Virus record (IMG/VR): IMGVR_UViG_3300032291_001290
Span: 37,417-101,416 of that record
DNA length: 64,000 nucleotides
From: a virus
Direction: 5' to 3' (one strand)
Position 1 is the stretch's first letter. Every line of letters begins with the position of its first letter. Under the pieces are notes generated by a model, which made no database searches, was not told the DNA's origin, and saw only the letters and a program-made list of their open reading frames with translations. The translations under genes and the position numbers were made by a program. Shown here one piece after another: positions 23,875 to 33,369 of this stretch.

Positions 23875-25050
23875 ATGGCTGGATTTTTTCAAGATTTAAT
23901 CACAAACGCTGCCGGAACTTTTTTCGGCGGCGATTACCTTCGTGATTATACTCACGCTAGTAAAACATTTAGGACTAACGCATATCAATATGCACCTAAA
24001 TTCAAATATCTATTCCATGTCTACTTTGATATTAACTCTGAAGTATATTCACAAAATGTAAGTACTGGTGCTAATTTTGGTTTAGCAGTTAAAACAGTAA
24101 AACTTCCTAGCTTTACATTTGATACACATACATTAAATCAATATAATCGTAAAAGAATTGTACAGTCAAAAATCAAATATGATCCAGTAGACATATCTTT
24201 TCATGATGATAACGGCAACATCATACGAAGTATGTGGAAAGCATATTATAATTATTATTATGCTGACGGTACAAAACCTAGTGTGGTATTTGCTGGATCA
24301 AGGGGAGGGGCACCTGCTCAGCCTGGAGCTACTCTTGCTAACTACAATGAACGAACAACATACGTACCTTCTATAACAGGAAATGAATCGTGGGGTTATA
24401 TAGGTGATACTAATGTCCCAGCATCAGTTAGTGGTGTTAAGGTTCCGTTCTTTAAAAACATTACGGTTTTTGGTTTTAACCAACACAACTTTGTAGCGTA
24501 TACATTAATCAACCCTATCATTAGTAGATTAAGTCACGATACATATGATTATGCTCAAAACTCTGGTACTATGGAAATGCAAATGGGAGTAGAATACGAA
24601 ACTGTTGTATATAATGAAGGTGCTATTGATGGTAAGACTCCTAGCAACATTGTTACCGGTTTTGGATTAGATGCCAATTATGATAGAACAATAAGTCCAA
24701 TAGCAAGACCAGGTTCTAATGCAAAAATATTAGGACAAGGTGGTTTAGTTGAAGGTGTCGGCGGTGCAATTGAAGCATTTGGTCGTGGTGATATATTAGG
24801 TGGTATTCAAGCTGCAGGTACTACATACAACACATTTAAAAATAAAAATTTAAAACAAATTGCAAGAGCAGAGGTTATTAGTGGTATAAAAAATGCTGTT
24901 CAGCAAACTCCTAATAGAAATCTAACTGTTGTTACTCCTATCTTTGGAGCAAGCCCAACCACACTAGGAACAGCAGGTGCACCAGTTAATGGACAAGCTA
25001 CACCTCAATCAGTAGGTGTAAATCCCTACGCAGGCAAAAGAAATCCATAA
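23875..25050 (+). CDS. Tail tube-fold baseplate protein (gp54/gp48-like, tube initiator or cap)
   Basis: 391 residues. FKYLFHVYFDINSEVYSQ, LAVKTVKLPSFTFDTHTLNQYNRKRIVQSKIKYDPVDISFHDDNGNIIRSMWKAYYNYYYAD and a later MEMQMGVEYETVVYNEG strand reproduce the gp19 tube fold at larger size. In T4 the tube-fold proteins gp54 and gp48 start the tube on the baseplate, and this gene follows the tube gene, so that job is the likeliest. The C-terminal ~120 residues are Gly/Ala-rich and variable. Whether it is the gp54 or the gp48 equivalent cannot be decided here. Confidence 0.65.
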   Translation: MAGFFQDLITNAAGTFFGGDYLRDYTHASKTFRTNAYQYAPKFKYLFHVYFDINSEVYSQNVSTGANFGLAVKTVKLPSFTFDTHTLNQYNRKRIVQSKIKYDPVDISFHDDNGNIIRSMWKAYYNYYYADGTKPSVVFAGSRGGAPAQPGATLANYNERTTYVPSITGNESWGYIGDTNVPASVSGVKVPFFKNITVFGFNQHNFVAYTLINPIISRLSHDTYDYAQNSGTMEMQMGVEYETVVYNEGAIDGKTPSNIVTGFGLDANYDRTISPIARPGSNAKILGQGGLVEGVGGAIEAFGRGDILGGIQAAGTTYNTFKNKNLKQIARAEVISGIKNAVQQTPNRNLTVVTPIFGASPTTLGTAGAPVNGQATPQSVGVNPYAGKRNP

Positions 25051-25059
25051 TATTTAGGT

Positions 25060-25067
25060 AATAAATA
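25060..25067 (+). promoter_or_regulatory. Late promoter core (AATAAATA), near-leaderless
   Basis: AATAAATA with eight bases before the ATG at 25076 and no Shine-Dalgarno between. Confidence 0.6.
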
Positions 25068-25075
25068 AACGTATT

Positions 25076-25435
25076 ATGCCAAGAATATTAGATACCCGCT
25101 CAACATTAGATAACACAATCAGAATTTTTGATTCGTTTTATGCATTAGATTTAATCGTTAATGGAAACGAGTATGACATTGTGCATGGTTATTTTATATC
25201 AATTTGTGAAACAAAAAATATTGCTGATAATTTTACTGCGGTGTTTTTTAGAGTTTCGCAAGATACCGGGATTACTGCATTAGATTTATTAGACCAAATT
25301 AAAGGTACTAAGAAAATGGAAATGAATCAGATTCTTGCTTACTATCTTAATAGTTTCAAATCTAAAACATCTTTGTATGGAATCAGTGTTCGACCAAGAC
25401 CTAATCAACCGGTTCAACGTAACATAGTACAATAA
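25076..25435 (+). CDS. Small probable structural or assembly protein
   Basis: 119 residues, MPRILDTRSTLDNTIRIFDSFYALDLIVNGNEYDIVHGYFISICETKNIADNFTAVFFRVSQDTGI. Mixed alpha/beta, no membrane segment. It sits between the tube-like baseplate gene and head completion gp4, one base before the gp4 start, and is controlled by a late promoter, so a virion-assembly role is likely. Family not recognised. Confidence 0.75.
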   Translation: MPRILDTRSTLDNTIRIFDSFYALDLIVNGNEYDIVHGYFISICETKNIADNFTAVFFRVSQDTGITALDLLDQIKGTKKMEMNQILAYYLNSFKSKTSLYGISVRPRPNQPVQRNIVQ

Positions 25436-25436
25436 T

Positions 25437-25874
25437 ATGAGAAGTTGGGCACAAGGTATATTCACTCCCAAAAATCCACAGAAGTATGTAGGTAAACACA
25501 AACCTAAATACAGATCAGGCTGGGAATTAACCTTCATGACCTTTTGTGATACTAACAAAAATGTAACACATTGGGCTAGTGAATCAATGTCTATACCATA
25601 TAGAAGCCCACTAGATGGCAAAGTACATATGTACATACCAGATTTTTTTGTAGTTTATCAAAACAAATATGGTAAACAACTTGCGGAAGTTGTTGAAATA
25701 AAACCTAAAAAACAAAGTTTAATTGAAAGTCGTATTGCAAGTGCTAAAGATAGAGCAGTCGTTGCAGTAAACCACGCAAAGTGGCAATCAGCCATGGCAT
25801 ATTGTAAAGCACAAGGCTTTACGTTTAGAGTAATTACAGAGGATGATCTTTTTAGAAATGGTTCACGAAAGTAA
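25437..25874 (+). CDS. 4: Head completion protein (T4 gp4/gp50-like), PD-(D/E)XK fold
   Basis: 145 residues, the usual length (T4: 150). The T4 pattern is clear: GIFTPKNPQKYVGKHKPKYRSGWELTFMTFCDTNKNVTHWASESMSIPYRSPLDGKVHMYIPDFFV...EVVEIKPKKQ. gp4 acts after DNA packaging to make heads able to join tails, and belongs to the TnsA-like nuclease fold: the Glu of WELTF, the Asp of IPDFF and the E-I-K triad form the possible metal site. The last base of its stop codon overlaps the next late promoter. Confidence 0.92.
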   Translation: MRSWAQGIFTPKNPQKYVGKHKPKYRSGWELTFMTFCDTNKNVTHWASESMSIPYRSPLDGKVHMYIPDFFVVYQNKYGKQLAEVVEIKPKKQSLIESRIASAKDRAVVAVNHAKWQSAMAYCKAQGFTFRVITEDDLFRNGSRK

Positions 25875-25881
25875 ATAAATA
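25874..25881 (+). promoter_or_regulatory. Late promoter core (AATAAATA), leaderless arrangement
   Basis: AATAAATA followed by CTTT and the ATG at 25886; four bases between, no ribosome site. Confidence 0.6.
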
Positions 25882-25885
25882 CTTT

Positions 25886-26368
25886 ATGACCAAAAAATTA
25901 GAAGAATTATTTGAATTGCCACAAAACGATATTGATAGTTTATCTAGACCTATCCCTGAAAATGCAGAATTAGTCACTACAACTGCATTAGATAACTTAA
26001 CAAAGATTGAAGAAGCATTACCACAAGTACGTGGATTAGAAGCCGCTGACGGAGAAATGGATGAATTAGCAAGTTTAGCAACATCAAGTTATAAAGACTT
26101 AATGGATTTAGGAATGCAGGTTGACAGTCGTTTTGCTAGTGAAATTTTCAATAGTGCTAGTAGTATGCTAGGCCATGCTATTACAGCTAAAACAGCCAAA
26201 TTAAACAAGAAATTAAAAATGATTGAGTTGCAATTAAAGAAAGCAACACTAGATCAAAAAGTTGCTAGTAAAACTGAAGAAATCGAAAACACTCCTCTGG
26301 GTGAAGGTAGAGAACTTGATAGAAATGAATTGTTAAAAATACTAGCAGGCAAAACTAATGAAAAATGA
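25886..26368 (+). CDS. 16: Terminase small subunit (T4 gp16-like)
   Basis: 160 residues (T4: 164). In T4, gp16 recognises DNA and stimulates the gp17 packaging ATPase, forming rings through a central coiled coil. Here residues ~60-135 (YKDLMDLGMQVDSRFASEIFNSASSMLGHAITAKTAKLNKKLKMIELQLKKA) match the central gp16 helical hairpin, after an acidic N-terminus with LFELP, the usual linker. The large subunit gp17 does not follow; it must be outside the window. Late, probably leaderless. Confidence 0.85.
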   Translation: MTKKLEELFELPQNDIDSLSRPIPENAELVTTTALDNLTKIEEALPQVRGLEAADGEMDELASLATSSYKDLMDLGMQVDSRFASEIFNSASSMLGHAITAKTAKLNKKLKMIELQLKKATLDQKVASKTEEIENTPLGEGRELDRNELLKILAGKTNEK

Positions 26369-26374
26369 TAAATA
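26367..26374 (+). promoter_or_regulatory. Late promoter core (GATAAATA)
   Basis: GATAAATA overlapping the gp16 stop codon; ribosome site ACAGGAA ten bases before the ATG at 26395. Confidence 0.7.
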
Positions 26375-26394
26375 ATATATACAGGAATTAAGAA

Positions 26395-27018
26395 ATGAAA
26401 AGCCTAAAACGATACATTATGGAAAGTGTACATACTTACAATTACACTATCAAAATTGCCGGAGAAGTTGATAAAAACTTTTTAGACATGTTTAAGTACA
26501 ATCTAAACAAGTTTGACCCTATCAAAATTCACGATCCGGTTTCAACCCCTATACAAAAAGACCCGTATGGTTTCCCCAACGTATCTAATCAACCAGTAAC
26601 AATAATCAAAGCTGAATTTAGATATCCAGCAACTGAACCAATGATTCAGCAGATTGCACAATTATTAGGTTACAATGTAGATTTTGTGCGTGTTGTAAGT
26701 ACAAACTTTGATGATAGTATCAACAGCGAAATGGTTGGTTATGAAAACGAGATGAGTCATACTCCAGTTCTTACACATGAAGAAATGGAAGAACAACCTG
26801 GTGCAAAAGAAGCAAGCAAAGCATATGGTGATTCATATCTAACTTCTATAAAAGACCAAATGAAGGGCGATAAGATTGATCTAACATATGCAGGTAAAAA
26901 GACCGCAGATGCGTTTGATCCATTCAAGCCATATTTAGATGACAAGTCAATGGGTGATAAGAGCCCAATGACAAAAATTACACGACCACCAAAGCCAAAA
27001 ACTGGCGCAATGGTTTAA
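26395..27018 (+). CDS. Probable head-associated protein with capsid-targeting-like N-terminus
   Basis: 207 residues. Begins MKSLKRYIMES: a basic amphipathic helix ending in I-M-E followed by Ser, the T4 prohead-protease type of site. Residues 17-105 form a compact alpha/beta domain (YNYTIKIAGEVDKNFLDMFKYNLNKFDPIKI, PVTIIKAEFRYPATEPMIQQIAQLLGYNVDFVRVVS) that looks ferredoxin-like with a two-layer pattern. The C-terminal half is acidic then basic and probably disordered. Followed after 18 bases by another protein with the same N-terminal style. Family not recognised. Confidence 0.75.
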   Translation: MKSLKRYIMESVHTYNYTIKIAGEVDKNFLDMFKYNLNKFDPIKIHDPVSTPIQKDPYGFPNVSNQPVTIIKAEFRYPATEPMIQQIAQLLGYNVDFVRVVSTNFDDSINSEMVGYENEMSHTPVLTHEEMEEQPGAKEASKAYGDSYLTSIKDQMKGDKIDLTYAGKKTADAFDPFKPYLDDKSMGDKSPMTKITRPPKPKTGAMV

Positions 27019-27036
27019 TTATCAAGGAAAAATAAA

Positions 27037-29907
27037 ATGAATTTTAGAAACTTATTACAATCACTAGACCAGTTAAGTGAAGCTACAGAAAAAACTAAAA
27101 CTGGAGTAACACATACTAGTGAGCCAGGTGGTTATGGTCGCAAATTTGACGTTGGTGCTGATGCATCAGATGAGCCAAAGAAAAAACGCGGCGGGCAAGA
27201 AAAAGATGAAGGTCCTAAAGCAGGTAAAGACATTCCAAAAGGTGATATATTTGGTCGTACAACAGGCAAAGCACCTGTAGGTAAAAAAGGAACAGTACAT
27301 TCTAAAATGAAGGCTGGTGACAAAGCTGAAAAGGATGCTGAGAAGGCCGAAAAGAAAGAAGAAAAAAAGAAAAGTACTTTAAAAGATTGGTTTGATCAAT
27401 TAGATAAAGAAGTAATGAATGAAGGTGGATTATCTGTTCAACCTATTCCAGCGCCAAAGCAACAAACTGGTCAAAACTTTATGATTAAGGATCCATCAAA
27501 TCCTCAAGCGGCAGCAATCACAACAAGTGATCCAGCAGTTATTGATGCCGCTAAGAAGGGTACGTTATCAATGCATAAGCCAGGAGCAAGTCCTACAGCA
27601 TCTAGTGCTACACCAACAACAGGTGCAGGTTCACAAGTTGGTGCAATGTCAGAAAATGAAATGCCCGGAGCAGGTAGCAAAGAAGCATTGGCAAAACAAA
27701 TTTACGATCTTGGAATGAGTATTCATACCAACGATAGAATATATAATCAAGACGATCCTGAAGGCAAAGCACAGTTAGCCAAATTAAAAGCACAATTTGC
27801 TCAACAATTTCCCGGTGAAGATCCACATAAATTAGGAAGCACTATTAGTCATAACGAATATCAAACTCGACAACAACAAAATGTTGCTCAAGCCAAGCAA
27901 ATACCAGCGAGTATCATGCAAAAGGCCAAGAATGCCTTAGGTGGTATGTTTGAAGAAGGTGACGTAGGCAAACACAACAATGCTACTACAGGCTTTGATG
28001 CATTAGTTAAAAAACTAACACCAAAGTATGGTGTAGCGGCTGCAAAGCGTATTGCTGGTTCACAACTAAAGAAAATCAAAGAAGCTGAAAGACCAGAAAA
28101 TTTTGCACAAGCAAGTCCGTTAAGTGGTACTGCTAGAAGCAACGTTGCACTAGAAAGTAAAAAATCTAAACCAGATGCAAATAAAAATGGTATCCCTGAC
28201 TACGCAGAAGATGGCAAGGGTCCCAACGACACAAAGAAAAAGAAAGTTAAAGAAGATATGGATTCAGAATCAAAGACTGATAAATTACCATCGATGGCAC
28301 ACATTAAGAAAATGTGCAAGGATGGAAAGTCTGTAGCAGAAATTTGCAAAATGCATCCTAATTGTGATCAAAAAGAATTGAAACAAATGATAGCTGATTG
28401 CAAAAAGAAAATGGTTAAAGAAGGTATGGAGCACCATTTAAAAGCAGCCTATCATGAAGGCAAGAGTCATGGGTTATCAAAGATGCCGTATAATTGCAGA
28501 CATGATAACATGGAAGAAGCCCGTCAATATCACGAAGGTTATAAGTGCGGGCTTGATGAATGTTATGGACAAATGCCAATTCAAGGTTATGTTGGTGAGA
28601 TGAATAATGAAGTAGAAAACATGGCTAGTTACGGCGCACGTACACCTGCTATGGAAGATGACATGTATGAAATGGATAAAACTTCTTATATGAAACAACA
28701 GGCGGCAAAGACTCCCGGTGATACATTTAAGGCGTTTGGACAAACTTTCAATGACAGTGATGTACTAGATGAATTTGCTTTTGAATCATTAGACAATCAG
28801 TTAAATGCACTACTTGAAAGTGACAACAAAGTTTCAGAAGGCATGACTGTTTCTATCAGCAAAGGTCAACAGGGTGCCCCTGATTCAGTATCAGTATCAG
28901 CACAAGATGGCGAAGCAGACCAATTGCTATCCATTATCAAGACTGCAGGTTTAGGCTTGTTTGGCGGCGAAGACAAAGGTGGTTACGGTGCTCCGCAAGG
29001 TGGTAACTCCCCCGGTGGTATCAGTGTAGTAGATGATCACGACGGCATGATGGATTTAATGAGAAAATTATCAGGTGGCAATGAAGTATCTGATGGTGAT
29101 TACGAAGATGAAGAAGGTCATTACGGACATGAACATGAAGAAGTGTGCGAAATGTGTAATGAAAGTCCATGCGGATGCAATGAAGAACAAATTGATGAAG
29201 TAGAATCAGAAGATCAAATGGCATATGAAGTTGCTGAAGCAAATGCCCCTGATTCAGGTGCTGATAATACCAATGCTGATGTTGCAGGTCAAGTAGGTAG
29301 TGATAACGCACTAGCAATAGCAGATGCAGGTCAAGATGAAGAAGAAGGTAAAGTATACTCAAGTCCTACTAATGAAGCTGAAGATGAAACTGGCGAAGAA
29401 GCTGGCAAAGAAGAAGAAAAGAAAGAAGGAATGTCAGAGTCAAGTTTCTTTAATCTTTACAAGAAATTGGCAATGTTATCAGAAGAATCAACTAGTGAAA
29501 AAGATGACAAAGCTGAAAAGGCTGCAAAGAAAGTTGCTAAGGATATCGAATATGACGAAGGTCATAAAGGTAAAGACGATGACAAAGCAGAACGTGCCGG
29601 TAGCAAAGTAAAAAAAGACATTGAGTATGATGATAAGAAAGACAAAAAAGAGAAAAAACTAGACGAGTGGGCAAATGAAGCTGGTCCAGGAAAAACTGTG
29701 TCTGATACAACATTTGAAACAGATATTGATTTCATGATGAACATCATAAGTGGTGGATTGAACAAACGTAAATCTACTGGTCAATCAACTATCCCTGTTC
29801 TTGCTAACCAAGTTAATCGTACAGTATCTCACGGTACAACAGATATTAACGAATCAAAAATGTTAAATGAATCAGTTAGTGATTGGAAAAAACTAGCAGG
29901 TATCTAA
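27037..29907 (+). CDS. Very long charged, disordered protein; candidate internal head protein
   Basis: 956 residues. N-terminus MNFRNLLQSLDQLSEA is an amphipathic helix with L-S-E at 13-15 followed by Ala. Most of the chain is Lys/Glu/Asp/Gly-rich low complexity, with a mosaic of short ordered pieces: residues ~315-350 (FDALVKKLTPKYGVAAAKRIAGSQLKKIKEAE), a D-x-N-x-D-x-x-D loop (PDANKNGIPDYAEDGKG) like calcium-binding dockerin/EF types, a Cys-containing helical piece (AEICKMHPNCDQKELKQMIADCKKK), a His/Cys-rich acidic segment with CEMCNESPCGC, and a C-terminal domain TFETDIDFMMNIISGGLNKRKS...INESKMLNESVSDWKKLAGI. Several (I/L/V)xE followed by G/A/S sites may be cut by the prohead protease. Late structural context. 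Confidence 0.75.
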   Translation: MNFRNLLQSLDQLSEATEKTKTGVTHTSEPGGYGRKFDVGADASDEPKKKRGGQEKDEGPKAGKDIPKGDIFGRTTGKAPVGKKGTVHSKMKAGDKAEKDAEKAEKKEEKKKSTLKDWFDQLDKEVMNEGGLSVQPIPAPKQQTGQNFMIKDPSNPQAAAITTSDPAVIDAAKKGTLSMHKPGASPTASSATPTTGAGSQVGAMSENEMPGAGSKEALAKQIYDLGMSIHTNDRIYNQDDPEGKAQLAKLKAQFAQQFPGEDPHKLGSTISHNEYQTRQQQNVAQAKQIPASIMQKAKNALGGMFEEGDVGKHNNATTGFDALVKKLTPKYGVAAAKRIAGSQLKKIKEAERPENFAQASPLSGTARSNVALESKKSKPDANKNGIPDYAEDGKGPNDTKKKKVKEDMDSESKTDKLPSMAHIKKMCKDGKSVAEICKMHPNCDQKELKQMIADCKKKMVKEGMEHHLKAAYHEGKSHGLSKMPYNCRHDNMEEARQYHEGYKCGLDECYGQMPIQGYVGEMNNEVENMASYGARTPAMEDDMYEMDKTSYMKQQAAKTPGDTFKAFGQTFNDSDVLDEFAFESLDNQLNALLESDNKVSEGMTVSISKGQQGAPDSVSVSAQDGEADQLLSIIKTAGLGLFGGEDKGGYGAPQGGNSPGGISVVDDHDGMMDLMRKLSGGNEVSDGDYEDEEGHYGHEHEEVCEMCNESPCGCNEEQIDEVESEDQMAYEVAEANAPDSGADNTNADVAGQVGSDNALAIADAGQDEEEGKVYSSPTNEAEDETGEEAGKEEEKKEGMSESSFFNLYKKLAMLSEESTSEKDDKAEKAAKKVAKDIEYDEGHKGKDDDKAERAGSKVKKDIEYDDKKDKKEKKLDEWANEAGPGKTVSDTTFETDIDFMMNIISGGLNKRKSTGQSTIPVLANQVNRTVSHGTTDINESKMLNESVSDWKKLAGI

Positions 29908-29921
29908 TACTAGCTAAACTA

Positions 29922-29951
29922 AAATACCCGGCTTTTAGTCGGGTATTTTTT
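29922..29951 (+). terminator. Rho-independent terminator
   Basis: Nine-pair stem AAATACCCG/CGGGTATTT with a nine-base loop and a run of T. Ends the sheath-to-internal-protein late region before the next fibre. Confidence 0.92.
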
Positions 29952-29974
29952 TGGACATCCATTTATGTAAAAAC

Positions 29975-29993
29975 GATAAATACATTATAAATA
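29975..29993 (+). promoter_or_regulatory. Two tandem late promoter cores (GATAAATA and TATAAATA)
   Basis: GATAAATA at 29975-29982 and an exact T4 consensus TATAAATA at 29986-29993, 11 bases apart. The second is followed by GG, and the ATG at 30005 follows 11 bases after it. Confidence 0.78.
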
Positions 29994-30004
29994 GGTAAAC
30001 AAAT

Positions 30005-32734
30005 ATGGCTCAACAAAATATAGATTTTGGAACATTTCCCGACGATCCATCAGCCGATGCGATTAGAACAGCGTTCTTAAAAGTACAGAATAATTTTACA
30101 CAGTTGTTCAATGCAAACGTGGATCAAGTGGTTACTTCTGTTAACAGAACACCGGGAGCAGGTATTACTGTTAATTATCCTACAGGTAACGTTGTTATAT
30201 CAGCAAATATTGCATGTTTGCAAGTATCAACATCATCGTTAAAAGTGGGACGCGGCTCTGACAACACACAAACTAATGTTTCTATTACTAGTTCTAGTCA
30301 ACAACTAAACATAGATATAAACCCCGCGCAAGTACTTTCAAACCGTTTTGCATCTGTTAGCAATGGATTAACAAGTTTAAACGGAACCTTAACAAGTAAT
30401 TCAAATGCACAACCTAATATAACAAGTTTAGGTACACTATCAAATTTAACAGTTTCTGGTAATCTGTCAGTAGGAAACAATGTAACATTAACTGGTAATG
30501 TTAATTTTACTGGTGCTAATTTTAATATTTCTAACGTATCAAATTTTAAAATTCAAGGTGGAACATTAGGGTATTTCTTACAAACAGATGGTGCCGGTAA
30601 TCTAGCATGGGCTGCAGGTGGCGGAGGTGGCAATGGCTCACCTGGTGGTATCAACACATTTGTCCAATTCAATGACACAGGATCATTTGGTGGCAATGCT
30701 GGATTTACTTTTAATAAAGTAAGCGGAGTACTTGCTTCCCCTAATTTAAGTGTTGCAGGTAATGCTACTGTAGGTAATTTGTTAGGAATTGTTGCAAACG
30801 GTAACAGTACTATTAGTATACCTAGTGCAAATGGTAATATCAATGTAAGTGCTGAAGGTAATGCCAACGTTATTGTTGTTACCGGAACAGGTGCAAACAT
30901 AACAGGTACATTGAGTGTCAGTAGTAACGCTAACATAGGTAATGTTGGTGCAACACTATTCGTTGGTAATATCAGTGGTACTGGCAACAGCAACGTTGGT
31001 AATTTAGGATTTGGTGCCGGTGTTATAAGTGGTACCGGCAATATAACAGCAGGTAATTTTATAGGTAACGGTAGTCAATTAACTGGATTGACTCCGGGTT
31101 CTAGTGTAGTTAACGGAAATAGCAATGTTGTTATTAATGCTAATGCTAATATTACAATTAGTTCAACCGGAAATGCAAACGTTGTTGTAATAACAGGCAC
31201 CGGAGCTAACATAACAGGTACACTAAGTGCCAGTGGTAATGCTAATGTAGGTAATTTAAATGTTGCAAATAACGCAATCATTAACGGTAACTTATCAGTA
31301 TTGGGTAATGCAACATATGTTAATATTGAATCACTAGTGATTGAAGATCCTATTATTTCATTAGGCGGCGGACCAAATGGTGATCCGTTAACAACTAATG
31401 ACGGAAAAGATAGAGGTGTTGCATTACAGTATTATACTTCAGCACCAGTTACAGCTTTTATGGGCTGGGACAATAGCAATGCTGAATTTGGATTTGGTAG
31501 TAACGTAAGCATATCTAGTGAAGTAGTAACTTTCACAAATTATGGAAATATACGTGGTAATGTTTTCATCGGAGACACTACTTCATTTGGCAATGCTAAT
31601 TTAGGTAACACTGCAACTGCTAATTTCTTTGTTGGTAGATTTTACGGAAATGCTAATGCAGCCACAGTAGCAAACACCGTAGTAGATAATGCACAACCTA
31701 ATATTACAAGCGTAGGTACACTAACAAGTTTATCAGTTACTGGGAATACCTCATCAGGTAATTTTGTAGGTACATTGGCAAATGGCAACAGTAATATACG
31801 AATTGCGGCTGATAGTAATATTGGAATAAGTGCAATAGGTAATTCAAACGTTGTTATTATTACTGGAACTGGTGCAAACATAACAGGTACATTAAGTGCT
31901 AGTGGAAATGTTACTGTAGGAAATGTAATAGGTCCACTTGCAAATGGCAATAGTAATGTTAATATTGCTACAGCAAACGGCAACGTCACTATCACTGCTG
32001 TCGGTAATACTACAATGACTATCACTGATACTGGTTCGAACATATCAGGTACGTTGAGTGCTACAGGCAATGCATCTGTTCTTGGTATCAAAACAGATAA
32101 TTATTATTATGCTAACGGCACTCCTATTAGTTTTGCAGGTACTTATGGTAATAGCAACGTTGCTACATTCTTAGCAAGTTACGGTTCAAATACAATTACT
32201 ACTACAGGTAACGTAAGTGTTGGAAATATTATAGGTAATGGACAAGCGTTAACAGGTATTGCCGGTGGTAATGTAACAGGTACTGTACCTAGTGCTACTA
32301 CAGCAGGCACCGTAACAACTGCGGCACAACCTAACATAACAAGTGTTGGAACATTAACATCATTGTCTAGTAGTGGCAATATTACTGGTGCTAATTTAAT
32401 TGCAAGTTCATATCATATCCGTTCAGTTGGTACTGGTATAACTGCGGCAGGCGCAAATCTTCAAGGTGGCGCTACATTATTAACTAAAGAAATTAATATT
32501 GTTAGTACAGTGTCAGCAGGAGCAAACGGAGTTGTATTACCTACAGCAGTTGCAGGAATGGTTATTATTATCAATAACACAAGTGCTTCTACATTAAACG
32601 TCTTCCCAGCATCAGGAGCTGCAATTAACTCGGGTGGAACTAACACCTCATATAGCCATGTAGCAAGTGCTTCATTACAATATTATGCACCTACTACAAC
32701 ACAATGGTACACTGTAGGTGCAACATATACTTAA
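30005..32734 (+). CDS. Tail fibre-like virion protein
   Basis: 909 residues. The start MAQQNIDFGTFPDDPSADAIRTAFLKVQNNFTQLFNANVDQVV is a head domain common to fibres of aquatic T4-like phages. The bulk is repeats of GNANVGNL, GTGANITGTLSVSGN and QPNITSVGTLTSL, expected to form a long triple beta-helix; part of these are shared with the fibre at 7018. The C-terminus (EINIVSTVSAGANGVVLPTAVAGMVIIINNTSASTLNVFPASGA...YYAPTTTQWYTVGA) is a compact beta tip domain found in phage fibres. It probably binds the host surface. Tandem late promoters and position beside endolysin agree. Confidence 0.8.
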   Translation: MAQQNIDFGTFPDDPSADAIRTAFLKVQNNFTQLFNANVDQVVTSVNRTPGAGITVNYPTGNVVISANIACLQVSTSSLKVGRGSDNTQTNVSITSSSQQLNIDINPAQVLSNRFASVSNGLTSLNGTLTSNSNAQPNITSLGTLSNLTVSGNLSVGNNVTLTGNVNFTGANFNISNVSNFKIQGGTLGYFLQTDGAGNLAWAAGGGGGNGSPGGINTFVQFNDTGSFGGNAGFTFNKVSGVLASPNLSVAGNATVGNLLGIVANGNSTISIPSANGNINVSAEGNANVIVVTGTGANITGTLSVSSNANIGNVGATLFVGNISGTGNSNVGNLGFGAGVISGTGNITAGNFIGNGSQLTGLTPGSSVVNGNSNVVINANANITISSTGNANVVVITGTGANITGTLSASGNANVGNLNVANNAIINGNLSVLGNATYVNIESLVIEDPIISLGGGPNGDPLTTNDGKDRGVALQYYTSAPVTAFMGWDNSNAEFGFGSNVSISSEVVTFTNYGNIRGNVFIGDTTSFGNANLGNTATANFFVGRFYGNANAATVANTVVDNAQPNITSVGTLTSLSVTGNTSSGNFVGTLANGNSNIRIAADSNIGISAIGNSNVVIITGTGANITGTLSASGNVTVGNVIGPLANGNSNVNIATANGNVTITAVGNTTMTITDTGSNISGTLSATGNASVLGIKTDNYYYANGTPISFAGTYGNSNVATFLASYGSNTITTTGNVSVGNIIGNGQALTGIAGGNVTGTVPSATTAGTVTTAAQPNITSVGTLTSLSSSGNITGANLIASSYHIRSVGTGITAAGANLQGGATLLTKEINIVSTVSAGANGVVLPTAVAGMVIIINNTSASTLNVFPASGAAINSGGTNTSYSHVASASLQYYAPTTTQWYTVGATYT

Positions 32735-32747
32735 AATAGGATTTAAC

Positions 32748-33368
32748 ATGATAACATTAGATTTATTAACACACATGTGCCCTCGCACAAAAGCAAATAT
32801 TCTTCAAGGGTTTATAGAACCATTGAATACTGTAGCAGAATATTATGACATGCTCGAAAATCCACGCAGAGTTTCAGGTTTTCTAGCACAAATTGCACAC
32901 GAATCAGGTGGATTCAACGCTACAGTAGAAAATTTAAATTACTCAGCAAAAGGATTGATGGGTACTTTTAAGAAGTATTTCCCTACAGAAGAATTGGCAA
33001 AACAATATGAACGTAAGCCTGAAAAAATTGCTAATCGTGTTTATGCCAATCGTATGAAGAACGGTGATGAAAACTCCGGTGATGGCTTCAGATTTAGGGG
33101 TCGTGGATTAATTCAATTGACGGGTCGTGACAACTATACAAAATTTGCCAATGATTTGGGAATGAGTTTAGAAGATACTATCGCCTATTTAGAAACACCA
33201 AATGGTGCTGTTGCAAGTGCCGGATGGTTTTGGGATAATAACAAACTAAATCAGTACTGCGACAAAGATGATTTTGTAACATTAACGAAACGTATCAATG
33301 GTGGGACTATTGGATTAGAAGATAGAAAACATCATTACGCAATTGCAATGCAATACTTACAAGGATAA
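32748..33368 (+). CDS. Endolysin, glycoside hydrolase family 19
   Basis: 206 residues from ATG 32748; the longer frame upstream overlaps the fibre and lacks a ribosome site. GH19 phage lysins cut the glycan strands of peptidoglycan. The catalytic Glu is E52 in AQIAHESGGF, the second acid is E61 in ENLNYSAKGL, and the substrate groove motif RFRGRGLIQLTGRDNY is complete, followed by SAGWFW. No signal peptide, so it needs the holin (candidate at 45314) to reach the wall. It lies between two virion genes rather than in a lysis cassette. Confidence 0.93.
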   Translation: MITLDLLTHMCPRTKANILQGFIEPLNTVAEYYDMLENPRRVSGFLAQIAHESGGFNATVENLNYSAKGLMGTFKKYFPTEELAKQYERKPEKIANRVYANRMKNGDENSGDGFRFRGRGLIQLTGRDNYTKFANDLGMSLEDTIAYLETPNGAVASAGWFWDNNKLNQYCDKDDFVTLTKRINGGTIGLEDRKHHYAIAMQYLQG

Positions 33369-33369
33369 T

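Noticed and set aside
23875-25050. A second major tail tube protein
   Set aside because: It is almost twice the size and diverged in the tube contacts; a single baseplate initiator or cap copy fits better.
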